Source: Oceanobacillus rekensis
GTDB taxonomy: Bacteria; Bacillota; Bacilli; Bacillales; Amphibacillaceae
DNA: 64,000 bases
Direction of reading: 5' to 3'
Assembly (NCBI RefSeq): GCF_002153375.1
Contig: NZ_MTBQ01000001.1
Span: forward strand, 248,001 to 312,000
Of this stretch, positions 23,857 through 33,726 are shown piece after piece. Both the position numbers and the translations under genes were made by a program. The notes under the pieces were generated by a model. It was given only the letters and a program-made list of their open reading frames with translations. It had not been told where the DNA came from and did not search any database. Within the stretch, counting starts at the first letter, position 1; every line of letters starts with the position of its first letter.

Positions 23857-24753
23857 TCAATTATGCTCTATAATTTTTTCTTTTAGGTTCTCTATAAAGC
23901 TTCCGTCCTTGAGCATCTCTAATTCAAATTTATATGGTGCTTTTTTGTTCTTTTTATCAGTTCCTACAAATGGCGTCTCCAGTATTTTCGGTAAACTCTG
24001 AAGTTGAGGATGATGGACAACATAATGAAGTGCTTTAAAACCAATATGACCAAAGCCGATGTTCTCATGACGGTCTTTATGTGCTGAACGTTCATTTTTA
24101 CTATCATTCACATGGACTACTTGAATGCGATTAACACCAATAATTTTATCAAATTCATTTAAGACACCGTCAAAGTCATTGACAATATCATATCCAGCAT
24201 CATGGATATGGCATGTATCCATACAAACAGATAAATTATCATTATGTGTTACACCATCAAAGATTCTTGCCAATTCTTCAAATGTGCGGCCTATTTCCGT
24301 GCCTTTTCCTGCCATCGTTTCAAGCGCGATTTGTACTTCACTATCTTTTTCAAGTACTTCATTTAATCCTTCGACAATCTTTTTAATTCCGGCATCTGCA
24401 CCCTCTCCGACATGTGCTCCTGGGTGAAGAACAATCTGTTTTGCACCGAGGGCTTCGGTGCGATCAATTTCATTCCTAAGAAAATTCACACCTAATTCAA
24501 ATGTTTCCGGCTTGACCGTATTACCAAGGTTAATTATATATGGTGCATGAACTACAATATCCGATATACCATTTAAACTCATATGTTCCTGGCCTGACAT
24601 GATATTCAATTCTTCAATCGGTTTTCTTCTCGTATTTTGTGGTGCACCAGTATAGATCATAAATGTATTGGCGCCGTAAGATACAGCCTCCTCACTGGAG
24701 CCAAGTAACATTTTCTTTCCGTTCATGGATACATGAGAACCTAATTTTAACAA
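23857..24753 (-). CDS. nfo: Endonuclease IV (AP endonuclease)
   Basis: A 298-residue DNA repair enzyme that cuts 5' to abasic sites; a TIM barrel with three zinc ions. The zinc ligands are seen in [46 protein letters not shown] and VHVNDSKN...[14 protein letters not shown]. Length is typical. The start is TTG (Leu-Lys-Leu-Gly-Ser-His), preceded by GAGAGGTG. It is followed on the operon side by cshB, 35 bases away, as in B. subtilis. Confidence 0.95.
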   Translation of the reverse strand: MLKLGSHVSMNGKKMLLGSSEEAVSYGANTFMIYTGAPQNTRRKPIEELNIMSGQEHMSLNGISDIVVHAPYIINLGNTVKPETFELGVNFLRNEIDRTEALGAKQIVLHPGAHVGEGADAGIKKIVEGLNEVLEKDSEVQIALETMAGKGTEIGRTFEELARIFDGVTHNDNLSVCMDTCHIHDAGYDIVNDFDGVLNEFDKIIGVNRIQVVHVNDSKNERSAHKDRHENIGFGHIGFKALHYVVHHPQLQSLPKILETPFVGTDKKNKKAPYKFELEMLKDGSFIENLKEKIIEHN

Positions 24754-24788
24754 TTACTACACCTCTCCCTGTTGTACATTCCTTATCT

Positions 24789-26102
24789 CTATTTTTTGTG
24801 TTTTAGATTCTTATTCATCTGTCTTTTGATGGATTCTTGCTGTCTTTTCATTTTCTTTTTATAGCCTGGCTTAACTTTATTTGTTTTTTGAACTTGTTTC
24901 CATGCTTCTTTTTCAACATTCGTCGTTGTTTTTGTACGTAATTTTCTTGTATTCCACGATTTAGCTTCTTTCCATTCTCCATCTTTTACTTCCACATAGG
25001 AGAATGTTAATCCTTTTTGTTCGAGTTTATCAATTAACTTCAAATCGGGTTCATCATAGATGCTGATGGCTGTCCCTTCCATTCCGGCTCTTGCTGTTCT
25101 ACCTACACGATGTATATAGAATTCTTCTTCTTTTGGTATCTGTGCATTGATTACATGGCTGACACCCTTTATATCTATCCCTCTAGAGGCCAAATCAGTT
25201 GCCACGACATATTGATATCGGAGGTTTTGGATCTCCTTAAGGGCGCGTTTACGCTCTCTTGGTGCCAGGCCACCATGAATTAGCCCTACATCCAATCCAC
25301 GTTTCTGTAGGGACTCAACAAGTTCATTTGCCTGCTTTTTTCCATTTGTAAAGATAATGGCGAGGTAGGGCCTGATGACTTTGGATATATCCATAATAAT
25401 ATCTGCATCATTACGATGTTTCCGTGCAACTAGTCTGTGTTCCATTGTTTCCGGTGAAAAATGCTCATCAATTTTGACATATAAAGGATTCTCCAAATAC
25501 TTTTTGAAAAAATGCTCGAGTCTTTGCGGAATTGTTGCGGAAAACACCATTAATTGAATATCTTTTTTAGACTTTACAAGCAATTGATCTACATCATTAA
25601 TAAAACCAAGATCCAGCATAAGATCTGCTTCATCAATGACAAATGAAGTTGCAGAATATATAGATAGGACATTATCATTAACTAAATCAAGAATTCGTCC
25701 TGGTGTTCCAACAATAATATGTGGAGGCGTTTTTAACTTGTCCACCATCTTTTGTTTATCTGTACCACCAACCAATAGTTTGGCAATCCATTTGCCATCT
25801 CGTTCTGCATAGTGAATCATTTTTCTAACTTCATCATGTATCTGTGTTGCTAATTCCCTTGTCGGAGCAGTAATTACAAATTGCACTTCCTGCTTATTTG
25901 TATCTAATTGATTAAACAGTGGAAGTAGATAAGCATGTGTCTTGCCTGAACCTGTACGTGATTGACCAATCACACTTTGGCCTTTTAATATTGCTGGAAT
26001 AACCTTTTCCTGTATTTCTGTAGGTTGTTTAAAATTTAAACTTCCAACGATATCTTTTAGTATCGGATGGAATGCAAAATGGTCAAAATTATTATTTTTC
26101 AT
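24789..26102 (-). CDS. cshB: DEAD-box RNA helicase CshB
   Basis: A 437-residue ATP-dependent RNA helicase. Motifs in order: the Q motif near residue 25, SRTGSGKTHA (Walker A, about 52), PTRELA, DEAD (VIDEADLM, about 155), VFSATIP, and the C-terminal HRVGRTARAG. A basic lysine-rich tail (KPGYKKKMKRQQESIKRQ) gives RNA binding. CshB acts in cold adaptation and ribosome assembly. It lies between nfo and yqfO; B. subtilis has ispH between cshB and yqfO, which is absent here. Confidence 0.93.
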   Translation of the reverse strand: MKNNNFDHFAFHPILKDIVGSLNFKQPTEIQEKVIPAILKGQSVIGQSRTGSGKTHAYLLPLFNQLDTNKQEVQFVITAPTRELATQIHDEVRKMIHYAERDGKWIAKLLVGGTDKQKMVDKLKTPPHIIVGTPGRILDLVNDNVLSIYSATSFVIDEADLMLDLGFINDVDQLLVKSKKDIQLMVFSATIPQRLEHFFKKYLENPLYVKIDEHFSPETMEHRLVARKHRNDADIIMDISKVIRPYLAIIFTNGKKQANELVESLQKRGLDVGLIHGGLAPRERKRALKEIQNLRYQYVVATDLASRGIDIKGVSHVINAQIPKEEEFYIHRVGRTARAGMEGTAISIYDEPDLKLIDKLEQKGLTFSYVEVKDGEWKEAKSWNTRKLRTKTTTNVEKEAWKQVQKTNKVKPGYKKKMKRQQESIKRQMNKNLKHKK

Positions 26103-26124
26103 AGAAGCAATACTCCTTTTTCAG

Positions 26125-27249
26125 TTACATGAATTTAAATGGTTCGGTATTCGAAGTGGAGATTAGTATTTCAACTTCTTTTTGTTCGATCTTAAGCTGT
26201 TGTTCTAGATATTCTTTTGTTCCTTTTTTCATCACTTTTTCAATGTAATGACCAGGATCGATAACAGAAAGTCCGATTTGTTCGGCTTCCTGCGCAATAT
26301 GGAATGTCATATCTCCTGTAATGAAAGCATCAGCTCCATTTTGTTTAGCTGTTCGGATATATTTTTCTCCACTACCACCGAGTACAGCGATTTTCTTTAT
26401 TTTTTTATTTAGATTACCTGTCACACGGAGAGCTGGTACATCCAGAACATTTTTAACATGTTCACATAATGATTTGAGATCCACCGGTTTTTCTAATGTA
26501 CCGATGCGACCGATTCCATATTGTTTTCCTTCATTTTCAAGTGGATAGATATCGTAGGCTACTTCCTCATAAGGATGGGCTTCAATCATATGTTTGATAA
26601 CGTTCTGAAGATTTGACTGTTGCACAATTGTTTCCATTTTAACTTCATTTACAAATTCGAGTTCATTCTCCGATCCAATATATGGATTCGTTCCTGGAAG
26701 TGGTTTGAATGTACCCTGACCTTTTGCCTGAAATGTACAGTGGCTGTAATTTCCGATATGTCCAGCACCACTCATACTTAAGGACTCCCTCATTTCATTT
26801 ACATGTGACTCGGGGACATAAACTGCAATCTTATATAATTTTTCCTTCGTGCTCTCTAAAAGAATCTCGCTTGATTCTATACCAATTAGCTCACAAAGCA
26901 TATCGTTTACGCCACCATCTGCTATATCCAGATTGGTGTGTGCGGCATAAACCGTAATTTCATTATTAAGCAATTTACGGATAATCTTTCCCTGGGCAGT
27001 CTCTATATTAACCTGTTTCATCGGTTTAAACAATAGAGGATGATGTGCGATAATCAGATTCACACCATTGTCGATTGCCTCGTCAACAACAGATTCCATG
27101 ACATCAAGCGTAATCATTATCTTTTTTACCGGATTATTGTAGGAACCAACTTGTAATCCTACATTATCCCACTCATATGCCAAACTTTTTGGAGCCAATT
27201 TCTCGATCATACGAAAAATATCATAATTATTCAAGGTCTTGTTTTTCAT
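26125..27249 (-). CDS. yqfO: YqfO, Nif3/DUF34 dinuclear metal protein with internal CutA-like domain
   Basis: A 374-residue protein of the NIF3 family. Metal ligands are in LIIAHHPLLF (about 65), AAHTNLDIADGG (about 105) and the C-terminal DAFITGDMTFH plus DPGHYIE. A roughly 100-residue insertion (about 130-235, with AHPYEEVAYDIYPL) resembles the CutA/PII-like domain typical of Bacillus members. The biochemical role is not settled; GTP cyclohydrolase and metal-insertion activities have been proposed for relatives. It overlaps trmK by 23 bases, so both are translated from one message. Confidence 0.92.
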   Translation of the reverse strand: MKNKTLNNYDIFRMIEKLAPKSLAYEWDNVGLQVGSYNNPVKKIMITLDVMESVVDEAIDNGVNLIIAHHPLLFKPMKQVNIETAQGKIIRKLLNNEITVYAAHTNLDIADGGVNDMLCELIGIESSEILLESTKEKLYKIAVYVPESHVNEMRESLSMSGAGHIGNYSHCTFQAKGQGTFKPLPGTNPYIGSENELEFVNEVKMETIVQQSNLQNVIKHMIEAHPYEEVAYDIYPLENEGKQYGIGRIGTLEKPVDLKSLCEHVKNVLDVPALRVTGNLNKKIKKIAVLGGSGEKYIRTAKQNGADAFITGDMTFHIAQEAEQIGLSVIDPGHYIEKVMKKGTKEYLEQQLKIEQKEVEILISTSNTEPFKFM

Positions 27250-27955
27250 TATGCAAAACCTCCTCCATCCAAGCTAATTCATTTTCATAAAGGGTTATTT
27301 TCGTTGAATCTGGTACACTCGCACTTTTCATTTGCCGAATAACGCTCGCCAACTTCTTATGTTCAAGTGTCCATTTTTTGTGAAATGCTGCTGACTTACT
27401 TTTCATTAATAGTGGGCCAAATAATAATTCCTTCTCCATATATTCATCGGAATATGGTTGTTTGGAACTGTCCTTGTCAGCAACAAGTATTTCATATATA
27501 TGTTCATTTTCTTCCACTATCGCTTCATTCGTCAATACATAACCATTTTCTAAAAACCATCGTCTAATATTTCTAGCATCTACATTTGGTTGTGCAATAA
27601 TTCGTTCGACGTTTAATAATTTTGATTTACCTTCCTCTAAAATCGCCTTAATTAAAGAACCACCCATACCAGCTATAACAATATGATTGACCTCATTTTC
27701 CTTTAATATTTCAAGACCGTTACCAAGTCTTACTTCAACTCGTTCCTTTAGATGATAGTTATCAATTGTAGATTTTGCACTTTCAAATGGACCTTTGTTA
27801 ACTTCTCCAGCAATTGCCTTTGCAGTTGGATCAGAGAGGCATACATGGCAAGGCAAATAGGCATGGTCAGAACCAATATCAGCAAAATATGCGCTATTCG
27901 GGATATAGGAGGATACTTTTAATAATCGGTTTGAGAGTTTTAATTTATTAATCAT
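27227..27955 (-). CDS. trmK: TrmK, tRNA (adenine-22-N1)-methyltransferase
   Basis: A 242-residue SAM-dependent methyltransferase. The SAM-binding motif ADIGSDHAYLP is at about residues 24-34, the acidic EVRLGNGLE follows, and HIVIAGMGGSLI (about 95) matches the family. A C-terminal coiled-coil segment completes the typical length. TrmK methylates A22 in the D-arm of several tRNAs of Gram-positive bacteria. The ATG at 27955 has an AAAGGAG site. Coupled to yqfO by a 23-base overlap. Confidence 0.93.
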   Translation of the reverse strand: MINKLKLSNRLLKVSSYIPNSAYFADIGSDHAYLPCHVCLSDPTAKAIAGEVNKGPFESAKSTIDNYHLKERVEVRLGNGLEILKENEVNHIVIAGMGGSLIKAILEEGKSKLLNVERIIAQPNVDARNIRRWFLENGYVLTNEAIVEENEHIYEILVADKDSSKQPYSDEYMEKELLFGPLLMKSKSAAFHKKWTLEHKKLASVIRQMKSASVPDSTKITLYENELAWMEEVLHNEKQDLE

Positions 27956-28266
27956 TATGTTCTCCTTTTAGAATACTTCTCATAAAAAACATTAAGACAA
28001 ATACAAGACCAAACTTTTTGGGATATGTTATCCTTTTTTAGCGCTAAATTAGAAAAGCTTTCTGTTTTAGCAGAAAGCTTAGTCTTTATTATACTTTATT
28101 AATGATTTAAGAAAATTCAAGAATTCACAGACTAAACTGCTACGTTAAGCGACTACTGGACTTCCCTCACTATAGCGCGATAAGTCAACATCGATTAATT
28201 GGCATGTTTTCTTTATCTCCGCTGGCTAAGTTAAAAGAATATCCATACGCGTTTCCGCTTTTATTC
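27956..28266. other. Gene-free stretch between cccA and trmK
   Basis: No credible gene was found. A hairpin at 28055-28080 probably ends cccA. The part 28115-28260 holds a faint match to the end of the dispersed repeat (AAACTGCTACGTTAAG against AAACTGCGACGTAAG), possibly a decayed remnant. Similarity is too weak to call. Confidence 0.4.
28055..28080 (-). terminator. Probable terminator of cccA
   Basis: AAGCTTTCTG and CAGAAAGCTT form a 10-bp stem followed by TTCTAATTT on the minus strand, about 190 bases after the cccA stop. Confidence 0.55.
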
Positions 28267-28650
28267 TTATTGTTTTTCGCTAAGCCACTCGGAAAGAGCT
28301 GTTAGTTCTTCTCCAGCAACTTGTGACTGTGCAGGCATTGCACCAACACCGTTTGTAATAATATCTGCAATTTCATCAGCAGATAATTTGGATCCAACTT
28401 GAGTTAAATCAGGACCAGCACCACCAGACAGATCTGCACCATGACATGCAGCACAGTTAGACTGATAAACAGCATCAGCATCTCCACCAGCTGTTTCGCC
28501 CTCTTGTGTCTCTTCGGTTTGTTCACCGCCGCCTTCAGCAGCCTGCTGTATATCCGTACGTTGACCTAAACCAACAACAGAAATAATCACTACTGCCAGT
28601 ACTCCTAGAATTGCAATAATTGCGTATGGTACAACTGGGTTTTTTCTCAT
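28267..28650 (-). CDS. cccA: Cytochrome c550, membrane-anchored
   Basis: A 127-residue c-type cytochrome. An N-terminal membrane anchor (about 9-28) is followed by an acidic Gly/Glu linker and a heme domain with CAACH (about residue 68) binding heme covalently and a C-terminal Met in GAMPAQ as the sixth ligand. CccA carries electrons on the outer face of the membrane toward the terminal oxidase. Its position upstream of trmK and downstream of sigA is as in B. subtilis. The linker is more acidic than usual. Confidence 0.93.
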   Translation of the reverse strand: MRKNPVVPYAIIAILGVLAVVIISVVGLGQRTDIQQAAEGGGEQTEETQEGETAGGDADAVYQSNCAACHGADLSGGAGPDLTQVGSKLSADEIADIITNGVGAMPAQSQVAGEELTALSEWLSEKQ

Positions 28651-28733
28651 TATAGTTCCTCCTTATGTATTCCCTTTAATTAATAATAAAAGACTATATA
28701 TAGTTTACTCGAACTTTGATGATTTTTAAAGGA

Positions 28734-29288
28734 TTAAGCTATAAATTTATTAAAAATTATATATCCTATAGCAAAAATCAAAGATAAAATACTTACAATC
28801 TGCAAAAGTTTATTTTTTTCCGCGTAGCTTATTAACAGCCATAATAAAAGGTTCATCAAGATGACAATTGTATGAATTATAATACTTGTAGTTAAAAGAC
28901 TGCTGAGTATTATTGATACTAAAAGTAATAGCAGTAATGACACAATCAAGGCTACGAGAACAAATTCATAACTATACTTGCGAAAATATAGATAGATCCA
29001 AATGGAGTAGAATAAAAAAACAATTAAAATACTGAGTTGCAAAAGTAAGTGAAATTCAGTAAAATAAACTACAAGCAATGAAAACGGTATCATAGCAAGC
29101 AATAAAATAAAATGGATAATGATAACTGGTGTCAGGCCATTCCGAGCATTAGAAACTTCTGCTTCGTCATATAATTCCTGACCATTCGTATAGAGTGCCA
29201 AAAGATAATCACAATATTTTTCAGGAAGTAATCGATGCTCTTTCCAGTATTTAATTTCTTTAACAATAACAGCAGTCCGATCATCCAC
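28734..29288 (-). CDS. Polytopic membrane protein of unknown function
   Basis: A 184-residue protein with a soluble N-terminal helix pair (about 1-50, KEIKYWKEHRLLPEKYCDYL) and five or six tightly packed membrane segments rich in Ile and Leu. The N-terminal pattern, in which a short helical segment with Trp and Pro is followed by membrane helices, recalls DUF2157 proteins, but the match is weak. The gene lies between sigA and cccA, where B. subtilis has none. Its codon use is AT-rich like its neighbours. No function proposed. Confidence 0.65.
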   Translation of the reverse strand: MDDRTAVIVKEIKYWKEHRLLPEKYCDYLLALYTNGQELYDEAEVSNARNGLTPVIIIHFILLLAMIPFSLLVVYFTEFHLLLQLSILIVFLFYSIWIYLYFRKYSYEFVLVALIVSLLLLLLVSIILSSLLTTSIIIHTIVILMNLLLWLLISYAEKNKLLQIVSILSLIFAIGYIIFNKFIA

Positions 29289-29386
29289 TATGGTTATTCA
29301 CCCCTATACAGGATGCAGTATTTTGTTGTAACATAAATGGAATAGGAAAGTCATTATCCACATCGTATGTGAACAATGACCACCAA

Positions 29387-30502
29387 TCAGTCTAAAAAGT
29401 CTTTAAGTCGTTTGCTCCTGCTCGGATGTCTAAGTTTGCGAAGTGCTTTTGCTTCAATTTGGCGGATACGTTCTCTTGTAACACCGAATACTTTACCAAC
29501 TTCTTCGAGTGTTCTTGTTCGTCCGTCATCTAATCCGAAACGAAGACGCAAAACATTTTCTTCACGATCTGTGAGAGTATCTAATACATCTTCTAACTGT
29601 TCTTTAAGCAATTCATATGCTGCATGGTCAGATGGTGAAACAGCTTCCTGGTCCTCGATAAAATCTCCTAGATGGGAATCATCTTCTTCCCCGATTGGAG
29701 TTTCTAGGGATACAGGTTCCTGAGCAATTTTTAAAATATCCCGCACTTTCTCAGGTGTGAGTTCCATCTCCTCACCGATTTCCTCTGGTGTAGGCTCGCG
29801 ACCGAGATCCTGTAATAAGGATCGTTGGACTCGAATGAGTTTATTTATCGTTTCCACCATGTGCACAGGTATCCGGATTGTTCTAGCCTGGTCAGCAATT
29901 GCTCGTGTAATTGCCTGTCTAATCCACCACGTTGCATACGTACTAAATTTAAAACCTTTTCGGTAATCAAATTTTTCTACTGCTTTAATGAGACCCATAT
30001 TTCCTTCCTGAATCAAATCGAGGAAAAGCATACCACGGCCAACATAGCGTTTTGCAATACTTACAACAAGGCGTAAATTAGCTTCAGCCAAACGGCGTTT
30101 AGCTTCCTCATCGCCATCTTCAATACGGGAAGCTAGTTCGATTTCTTCAGCAGCAGATAATAAATTTACTCGCCCAATTTCTTTTAAATACATGCGGACA
30201 GGATCATTTATTTTAATCCCTAGAGGAACACTTAAATCATTTAGGTTGACTTCTTCTTCTTTAGCAATCTTTTGCATATTGGGGTCATCTTCTGACTCAC
30301 CTATCACTTCCACACCTTGCTCTTCCAGGTGCTCATAAAATTCATCCATTTGGTCGGATTCAATTTCAAAGTTGGATAAACGGTCTGCCACCTCTTCATA
30401 GGCTAATGTACCACGCTTCTTACCCATTTCAACCAATTTTTCTTTTGCCTGCTCAAGTGATAGTTCCGTTTCCTTTGTTTGTGAAGGCTTATTTTTGGCC
30501 AT
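29387..30502 (-). CDS. sigA: Primary RNA polymerase sigma factor SigA
   Basis: A 371-residue housekeeping sigma factor. Region 1.1 is followed by region 1.2 and region 2 with the -10-binding helix ([16 protein letters not shown], about 205), region 3, and region 4 with the -35-binding helix-turn-helix ([19 protein letters not shown], about 335). Length equals that of B. subtilis SigA. It is the last gene of the dnaG-sigA unit; only 27 bases separate it from dnaG. Confidence 0.97.
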   Translation of the reverse strand: MAKNKPSQTKETELSLEQAKEKLVEMGKKRGTLAYEEVADRLSNFEIESDQMDEFYEHLEEQGVEVIGESEDDPNMQKIAKEEEVNLNDLSVPLGIKINDPVRMYLKEIGRVNLLSAAEEIELASRIEDGDEEAKRRLAEANLRLVVSIAKRYVGRGMLFLDLIQEGNMGLIKAVEKFDYRKGFKFSTYATWWIRQAITRAIADQARTIRIPVHMVETINKLIRVQRSLLQDLGREPTPEEIGEEMELTPEKVRDILKIAQEPVSLETPIGEEDDSHLGDFIEDQEAVSPSDHAAYELLKEQLEDVLDTLTDREENVLRLRFGLDDGRTRTLEEVGKVFGVTRERIRQIEAKALRKLRHPSRSKRLKDFLD

Positions 30503-30529
30503 GAGTCCCCCTCCTTCCAGTCAAAATTA

Positions 30530-32344
30530 TTAATTCGGATTTTTTAAATGCTTTTGAATCTCAATAATCTGCATTGCTATTTGTGCTGCTTTCAATGGAT
30601 CGTTCTGCTGTTCAGCAAGTTTCTGTTGTTCTTTTAATGATTTTATATTTACTGAATCATTTGCTTTATTTAGGATAATTCGGATATAATCATTAATTTC
30701 CCTATCACTAATTTCATTCAGCACCGGCATCATTGCCACTTCTATAACTTGCTGCTTTAATCGGTCATCATTCAGCCTGTCAATAAATAAACTTATATCT
30801 GGCGAATGACCTTCCTCATAAAATGCATACAAGTGTGTCGCAATAATTTTATGATCATCCACATTAAATCCGGCACCCATTTCGTTCTGAACCTTATCTG
30901 TAATATACGAATCCTGAAGCATATAGGAGATAAGTTTTCTCTCTGCATTATAAAAAGCTGGAAACAACTTTTTATTACGCTTTGCGATTGTGTTCTTATT
31001 AGTATATCTGTTCTTTTGTTGATTATCCCTAGGTATGCCCTGTTTTTGCCTGTATTCATACATTTCGGAAGATAAAGCTTCAATAGAAATATTGTACTCA
31101 TTGCTGAGTTCCCTTAAATAATATTCCCTTTCAATGGAACTCTCAATCATTGCAAGTTCTTTCAATATATTTTCTATATAGTTGATGCGATCTCCTTCAT
31201 TTTTCAGATTAAAATCTTTTTTAAGGTATCGCATATAAAAACTCATATATGTTTCACTTGCTTTGATCACTTTGTCTTCAAATGCCTCTGATCCATATTT
31301 CTGAATAAAACTATCCGGGTCCATATCACTATCAAGTCTCGCCACTTTTATCGAACAGCCATTTTTACGTAGCAACTCTGCCGCTTTATATGTGGCCTCG
31401 AGACCCGCACGATCCCCGTCATAACATATAATTACAGTTTCTACATAACGATTCAAAAGCTTCGCCTGTGGCTCTGTCAGAGAAGTACCAAGTGTTGCCA
31501 CTACATTTTTAACGCCTGCCTGGTATGCGGATATGACATCCATATATCCTTCAAACAATACGACTTCATTCACTTTACGTATATGTTTTTTTGCTAGGTC
31601 AAAGTTATACAGCAGCTTCCCCTTTTGAAATAATTCACTTTCTGGGCTATTTAAGTATTTTGGTTCTTGTTCCTTAATAGACCGGCCACCAAATGCAACT
31701 GTTTTCCCAATATGATTTCTAATTGGGAACATTACTCTACCCCTAAATCGATCTGTTACCTCCGTATCGTTTAGTTGAGATAAGATTCCGGCCTTAACAA
31801 GAAGCTGTTTTTGAAATCCCTTTTTAATCAGGAATTCTGCAACAAAATCCTTTACATTTGGTGCAAAACCTAATTGAAACGTTTCAATCGCATCATCGCC
31901 AATACCTCTTTCTTTCAGATATTTGTAACCTTCCTTTCCATCTTTCGTATACCGAAGTAGATGGTGATAAAGTTTGGTTAACCAACCATGGGCAGAAAGA
32001 ATGCTTTGACTTTCCTGGGTAATGGACGATTCTTGTTTGATACCTGAGTCAGGTAGTGTTATGCCACTTTTGTCTGCCAGAAACTTTATAGCCTCATAAA
32101 AAGAAAAGCTTTCTATTTCCATCATAAAGGTCAATACGTTTCCGCCCTTGCCACAACCAAAGCAATGAAATATTTGCTTTTCCTGTGTAACTGAAAAGGA
32201 AGGTGTTTTTTCCCCATGAAATGGACATAAACCAAAATAGTTCCTTCCCTGCTTTTTTAAATGAACGTACTCACCAATAATGTCTACTATATCATTGGTC
32301 TTTCTTATTTCTTCAATAACCTCTTCAGGTATTTGATTGGACAT
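30530..32344 (-). CDS. dnaG: DNA primase
   Basis: A 604-residue primase that makes RNA primers at the replication fork. It has the N-terminal CHC2 zinc finger (CPFHGEKTPSF then CFGCGKGG, about residues 40-66), the TOPRIM domain with FEGYMDVIS and CYDGDRAG, and a C-terminal DnaB-binding region. The frame is open 21 codons upstream, but the ATG at 32344 (MSNQIPEEVIEEI) follows GGTGG and gives the expected length of B. subtilis DnaG (603). It is transcribed with sigA. The gene yqxD that usually precedes dnaG is missing. Confidence 0.95.
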   Translation of the reverse strand: MSNQIPEEVIEEIRKTNDIVDIIGEYVHLKKQGRNYFGLCPFHGEKTPSFSVTQEKQIFHCFGCGKGGNVLTFMMEIESFSFYEAIKFLADKSGITLPDSGIKQESSITQESQSILSAHGWLTKLYHHLLRYTKDGKEGYKYLKERGIGDDAIETFQLGFAPNVKDFVAEFLIKKGFQKQLLVKAGILSQLNDTEVTDRFRGRVMFPIRNHIGKTVAFGGRSIKEQEPKYLNSPESELFQKGKLLYNFDLAKKHIRKVNEVVLFEGYMDVISAYQAGVKNVVATLGTSLTEPQAKLLNRYVETVIICYDGDRAGLEATYKAAELLRKNGCSIKVARLDSDMDPDSFIQKYGSEAFEDKVIKASETYMSFYMRYLKKDFNLKNEGDRINYIENILKELAMIESSIEREYYLRELSNEYNISIEALSSEMYEYRQKQGIPRDNQQKNRYTNKNTIAKRNKKLFPAFYNAERKLISYMLQDSYITDKVQNEMGAGFNVDDHKIIATHLYAFYEEGHSPDISLFIDRLNDDRLKQQVIEVAMMPVLNEISDREINDYIRIILNKANDSVNIKSLKEQQKLAEQQNDPLKAAQIAMQIIEIQKHLKNPN

Positions 32345-32407
32345 AGTAACCACCATACTATACTTAATATTCGTGACTAATTGAAAAAATCCTTCAGGTT
32401 TCGACAT

Positions 32408-32817
32408 TTTTTTCTCAAATGCCCAAAAAAATCACCCTCTATATGTTATGTCATTCTAAGAAGGCTATGAATACTGCATATTTAGTTACCATTGTACCTC
32501 TAGATAACGAATTATAAACCAACTTTTAGTAATCTTAACTTACCGCCAACCTCTAGTTGTAAGTCATCGTTGTACATATACTCATTTTTCTATAAAAGTT
32601 AACTTACTGAACAGTATAAATAGAAAAAAGGCAGTTATTTAAATCTCCATATTGCTTACTTCTACATAAACATACAAGAATCCTTCTTAATAATGAATGT
32701 TTTACTTTTCAGAATAGCCACACATTGCATTTTTATACTTATTTGTTAACGCAAAAATCTATTATAGTATATTTCTTTTAAAATATCTATCTAAATGATT
32801 GGATACTCTTGAAAAAG
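32408..32817. other. AT-rich intergenic stretch between dnaG and ppsR
   Basis: More than 400 bases without a believable gene on either strand. B. subtilis has yqxD here. I found no clear repeat, hairpin cluster or coding remnant. It presumably carries the promoter region of dnaG-sigA, but no confident hexamer pair was identified. Confidence 0.5.
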
Positions 32818-32855
32818 AAAACATTCTGCCAAGGCTAGAGCAGAACGTTTATTTT
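32818..32855 (-). terminator. Terminator of ppsR
   Basis: AACGTTCTGC pairs with GCAGAATGTT (one G-U) and is followed by a T-rich tract on the minus strand. Confidence 0.7.
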
Positions 32856-32874
32856 TGTAGGTTATTTTTCTAGC

Positions 32875-33687
32875 TTACATTTTCCTTTTTTGTTTCATAC
32901 GCATAATTAGGTTAGCTGTTTCTTCTACTGCCTTATTGGAAACATCAATTACATGGCATCCAATTTTGTCAACAACTCCGTTAAAATACTCCAGTTCTTG
33001 TTCAATTCTTTCGATATTTGCATATGTTGCCTGGTCTCCAAGCCCGAGCGCTTTGAGTCTTTCTTTACGGATACCATTTAATTTATCTGCTGTAATCTTT
33101 AGCCCAATACATTTGGATGGATCAACAAGCATCAGTTCCTCCGGTGGATCTACTTCCGGTACAATCGGTACATTGGCTACTTTTATTCTCTTATGTGCTA
33201 AGTATTGTGATAATGGTGTTTTTGAAGTTCTGGAGACGCCAATTAAAACAATATCGGCCCTTGCAATTCCACGGGAATCTCTCCCATCATCATATTTTAC
33301 AGCAAATTCAATCGCCTCGATTTTTTTGAAGTAGTCCTCATCTAATTTATGAATCAGACCTGCTTCAAGACGTGGTGAACGCTTGAATACGTGTTCCATC
33401 GTGTCTAATGTAGGTCCCAAGATATCTACTGCTTCTACATTCATTTCTTTTGATCTCTTGTTTAAGTAGTTTCTTAACTCAGGTTCTACTAATGTAAAAC
33501 CAATCATGCCGTTTCTTTCCTTCGCGACTTGAAGAAAGTCGTCTATTGTTTCTTTATCTTCAACATATGGTACACGCTGAATTTTATAATCTCCATTTGT
33601 GAATTGGCTTAATCCAGCTTTCACTACGAGCTCGGCAGTTTCACCGACTGAATCAGATAAGACATATACTATTGGTTGATTACTCAT
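32875..33687 (-). CDS. ppsR: Pyruvate-phosphate dikinase/PEP synthase regulatory protein (DUF299)
   Basis: A 270-residue bifunctional serine/threonine kinase and phosphorylase. The P-loop-like [15 protein letters not shown] lies at about residue 152, followed by the conserved [12 protein letters not shown]. This family (YqfL in B. subtilis) switches pyruvate-phosphate dikinase or PEP synthase off and on by ADP-dependent phosphorylation. It follows ccpN by 39 bases, and the two probably share a message: ccpN represses gluconeogenic genes and also lies beside this regulator in B. subtilis. Confidence 0.93.
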   Translation of the reverse strand: MSNQPIVYVLSDSVGETAELVVKAGLSQFTNGDYKIQRVPYVEDKETIDDFLQVAKERNGMIGFTLVEPELRNYLNKRSKEMNVEAVDILGPTLDTMEHVFKRSPRLEAGLIHKLDEDYFKKIEAIEFAVKYDDGRDSRGIARADIVLIGVSRTSKTPLSQYLAHKRIKVANVPIVPEVDPPEELMLVDPSKCIGLKITADKLNGIRKERLKALGLGDQATYANIERIEQELEYFNGVVDKIGCHVIDVSNKAVEETANLIMRMKQKRKM

Positions 33688-33726
33688 TTATAAAACCCCT
33701 TCCATCCCCTAAATTTAAATTTAAAT

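Noticed and set aside
28115-28260. Further copy of the dispersed repeat downstream of cccA
   Set aside because: Only a short imperfect resemblance to the end motif; no module arms could be found, so it is mentioned as a possible remnant but not called.
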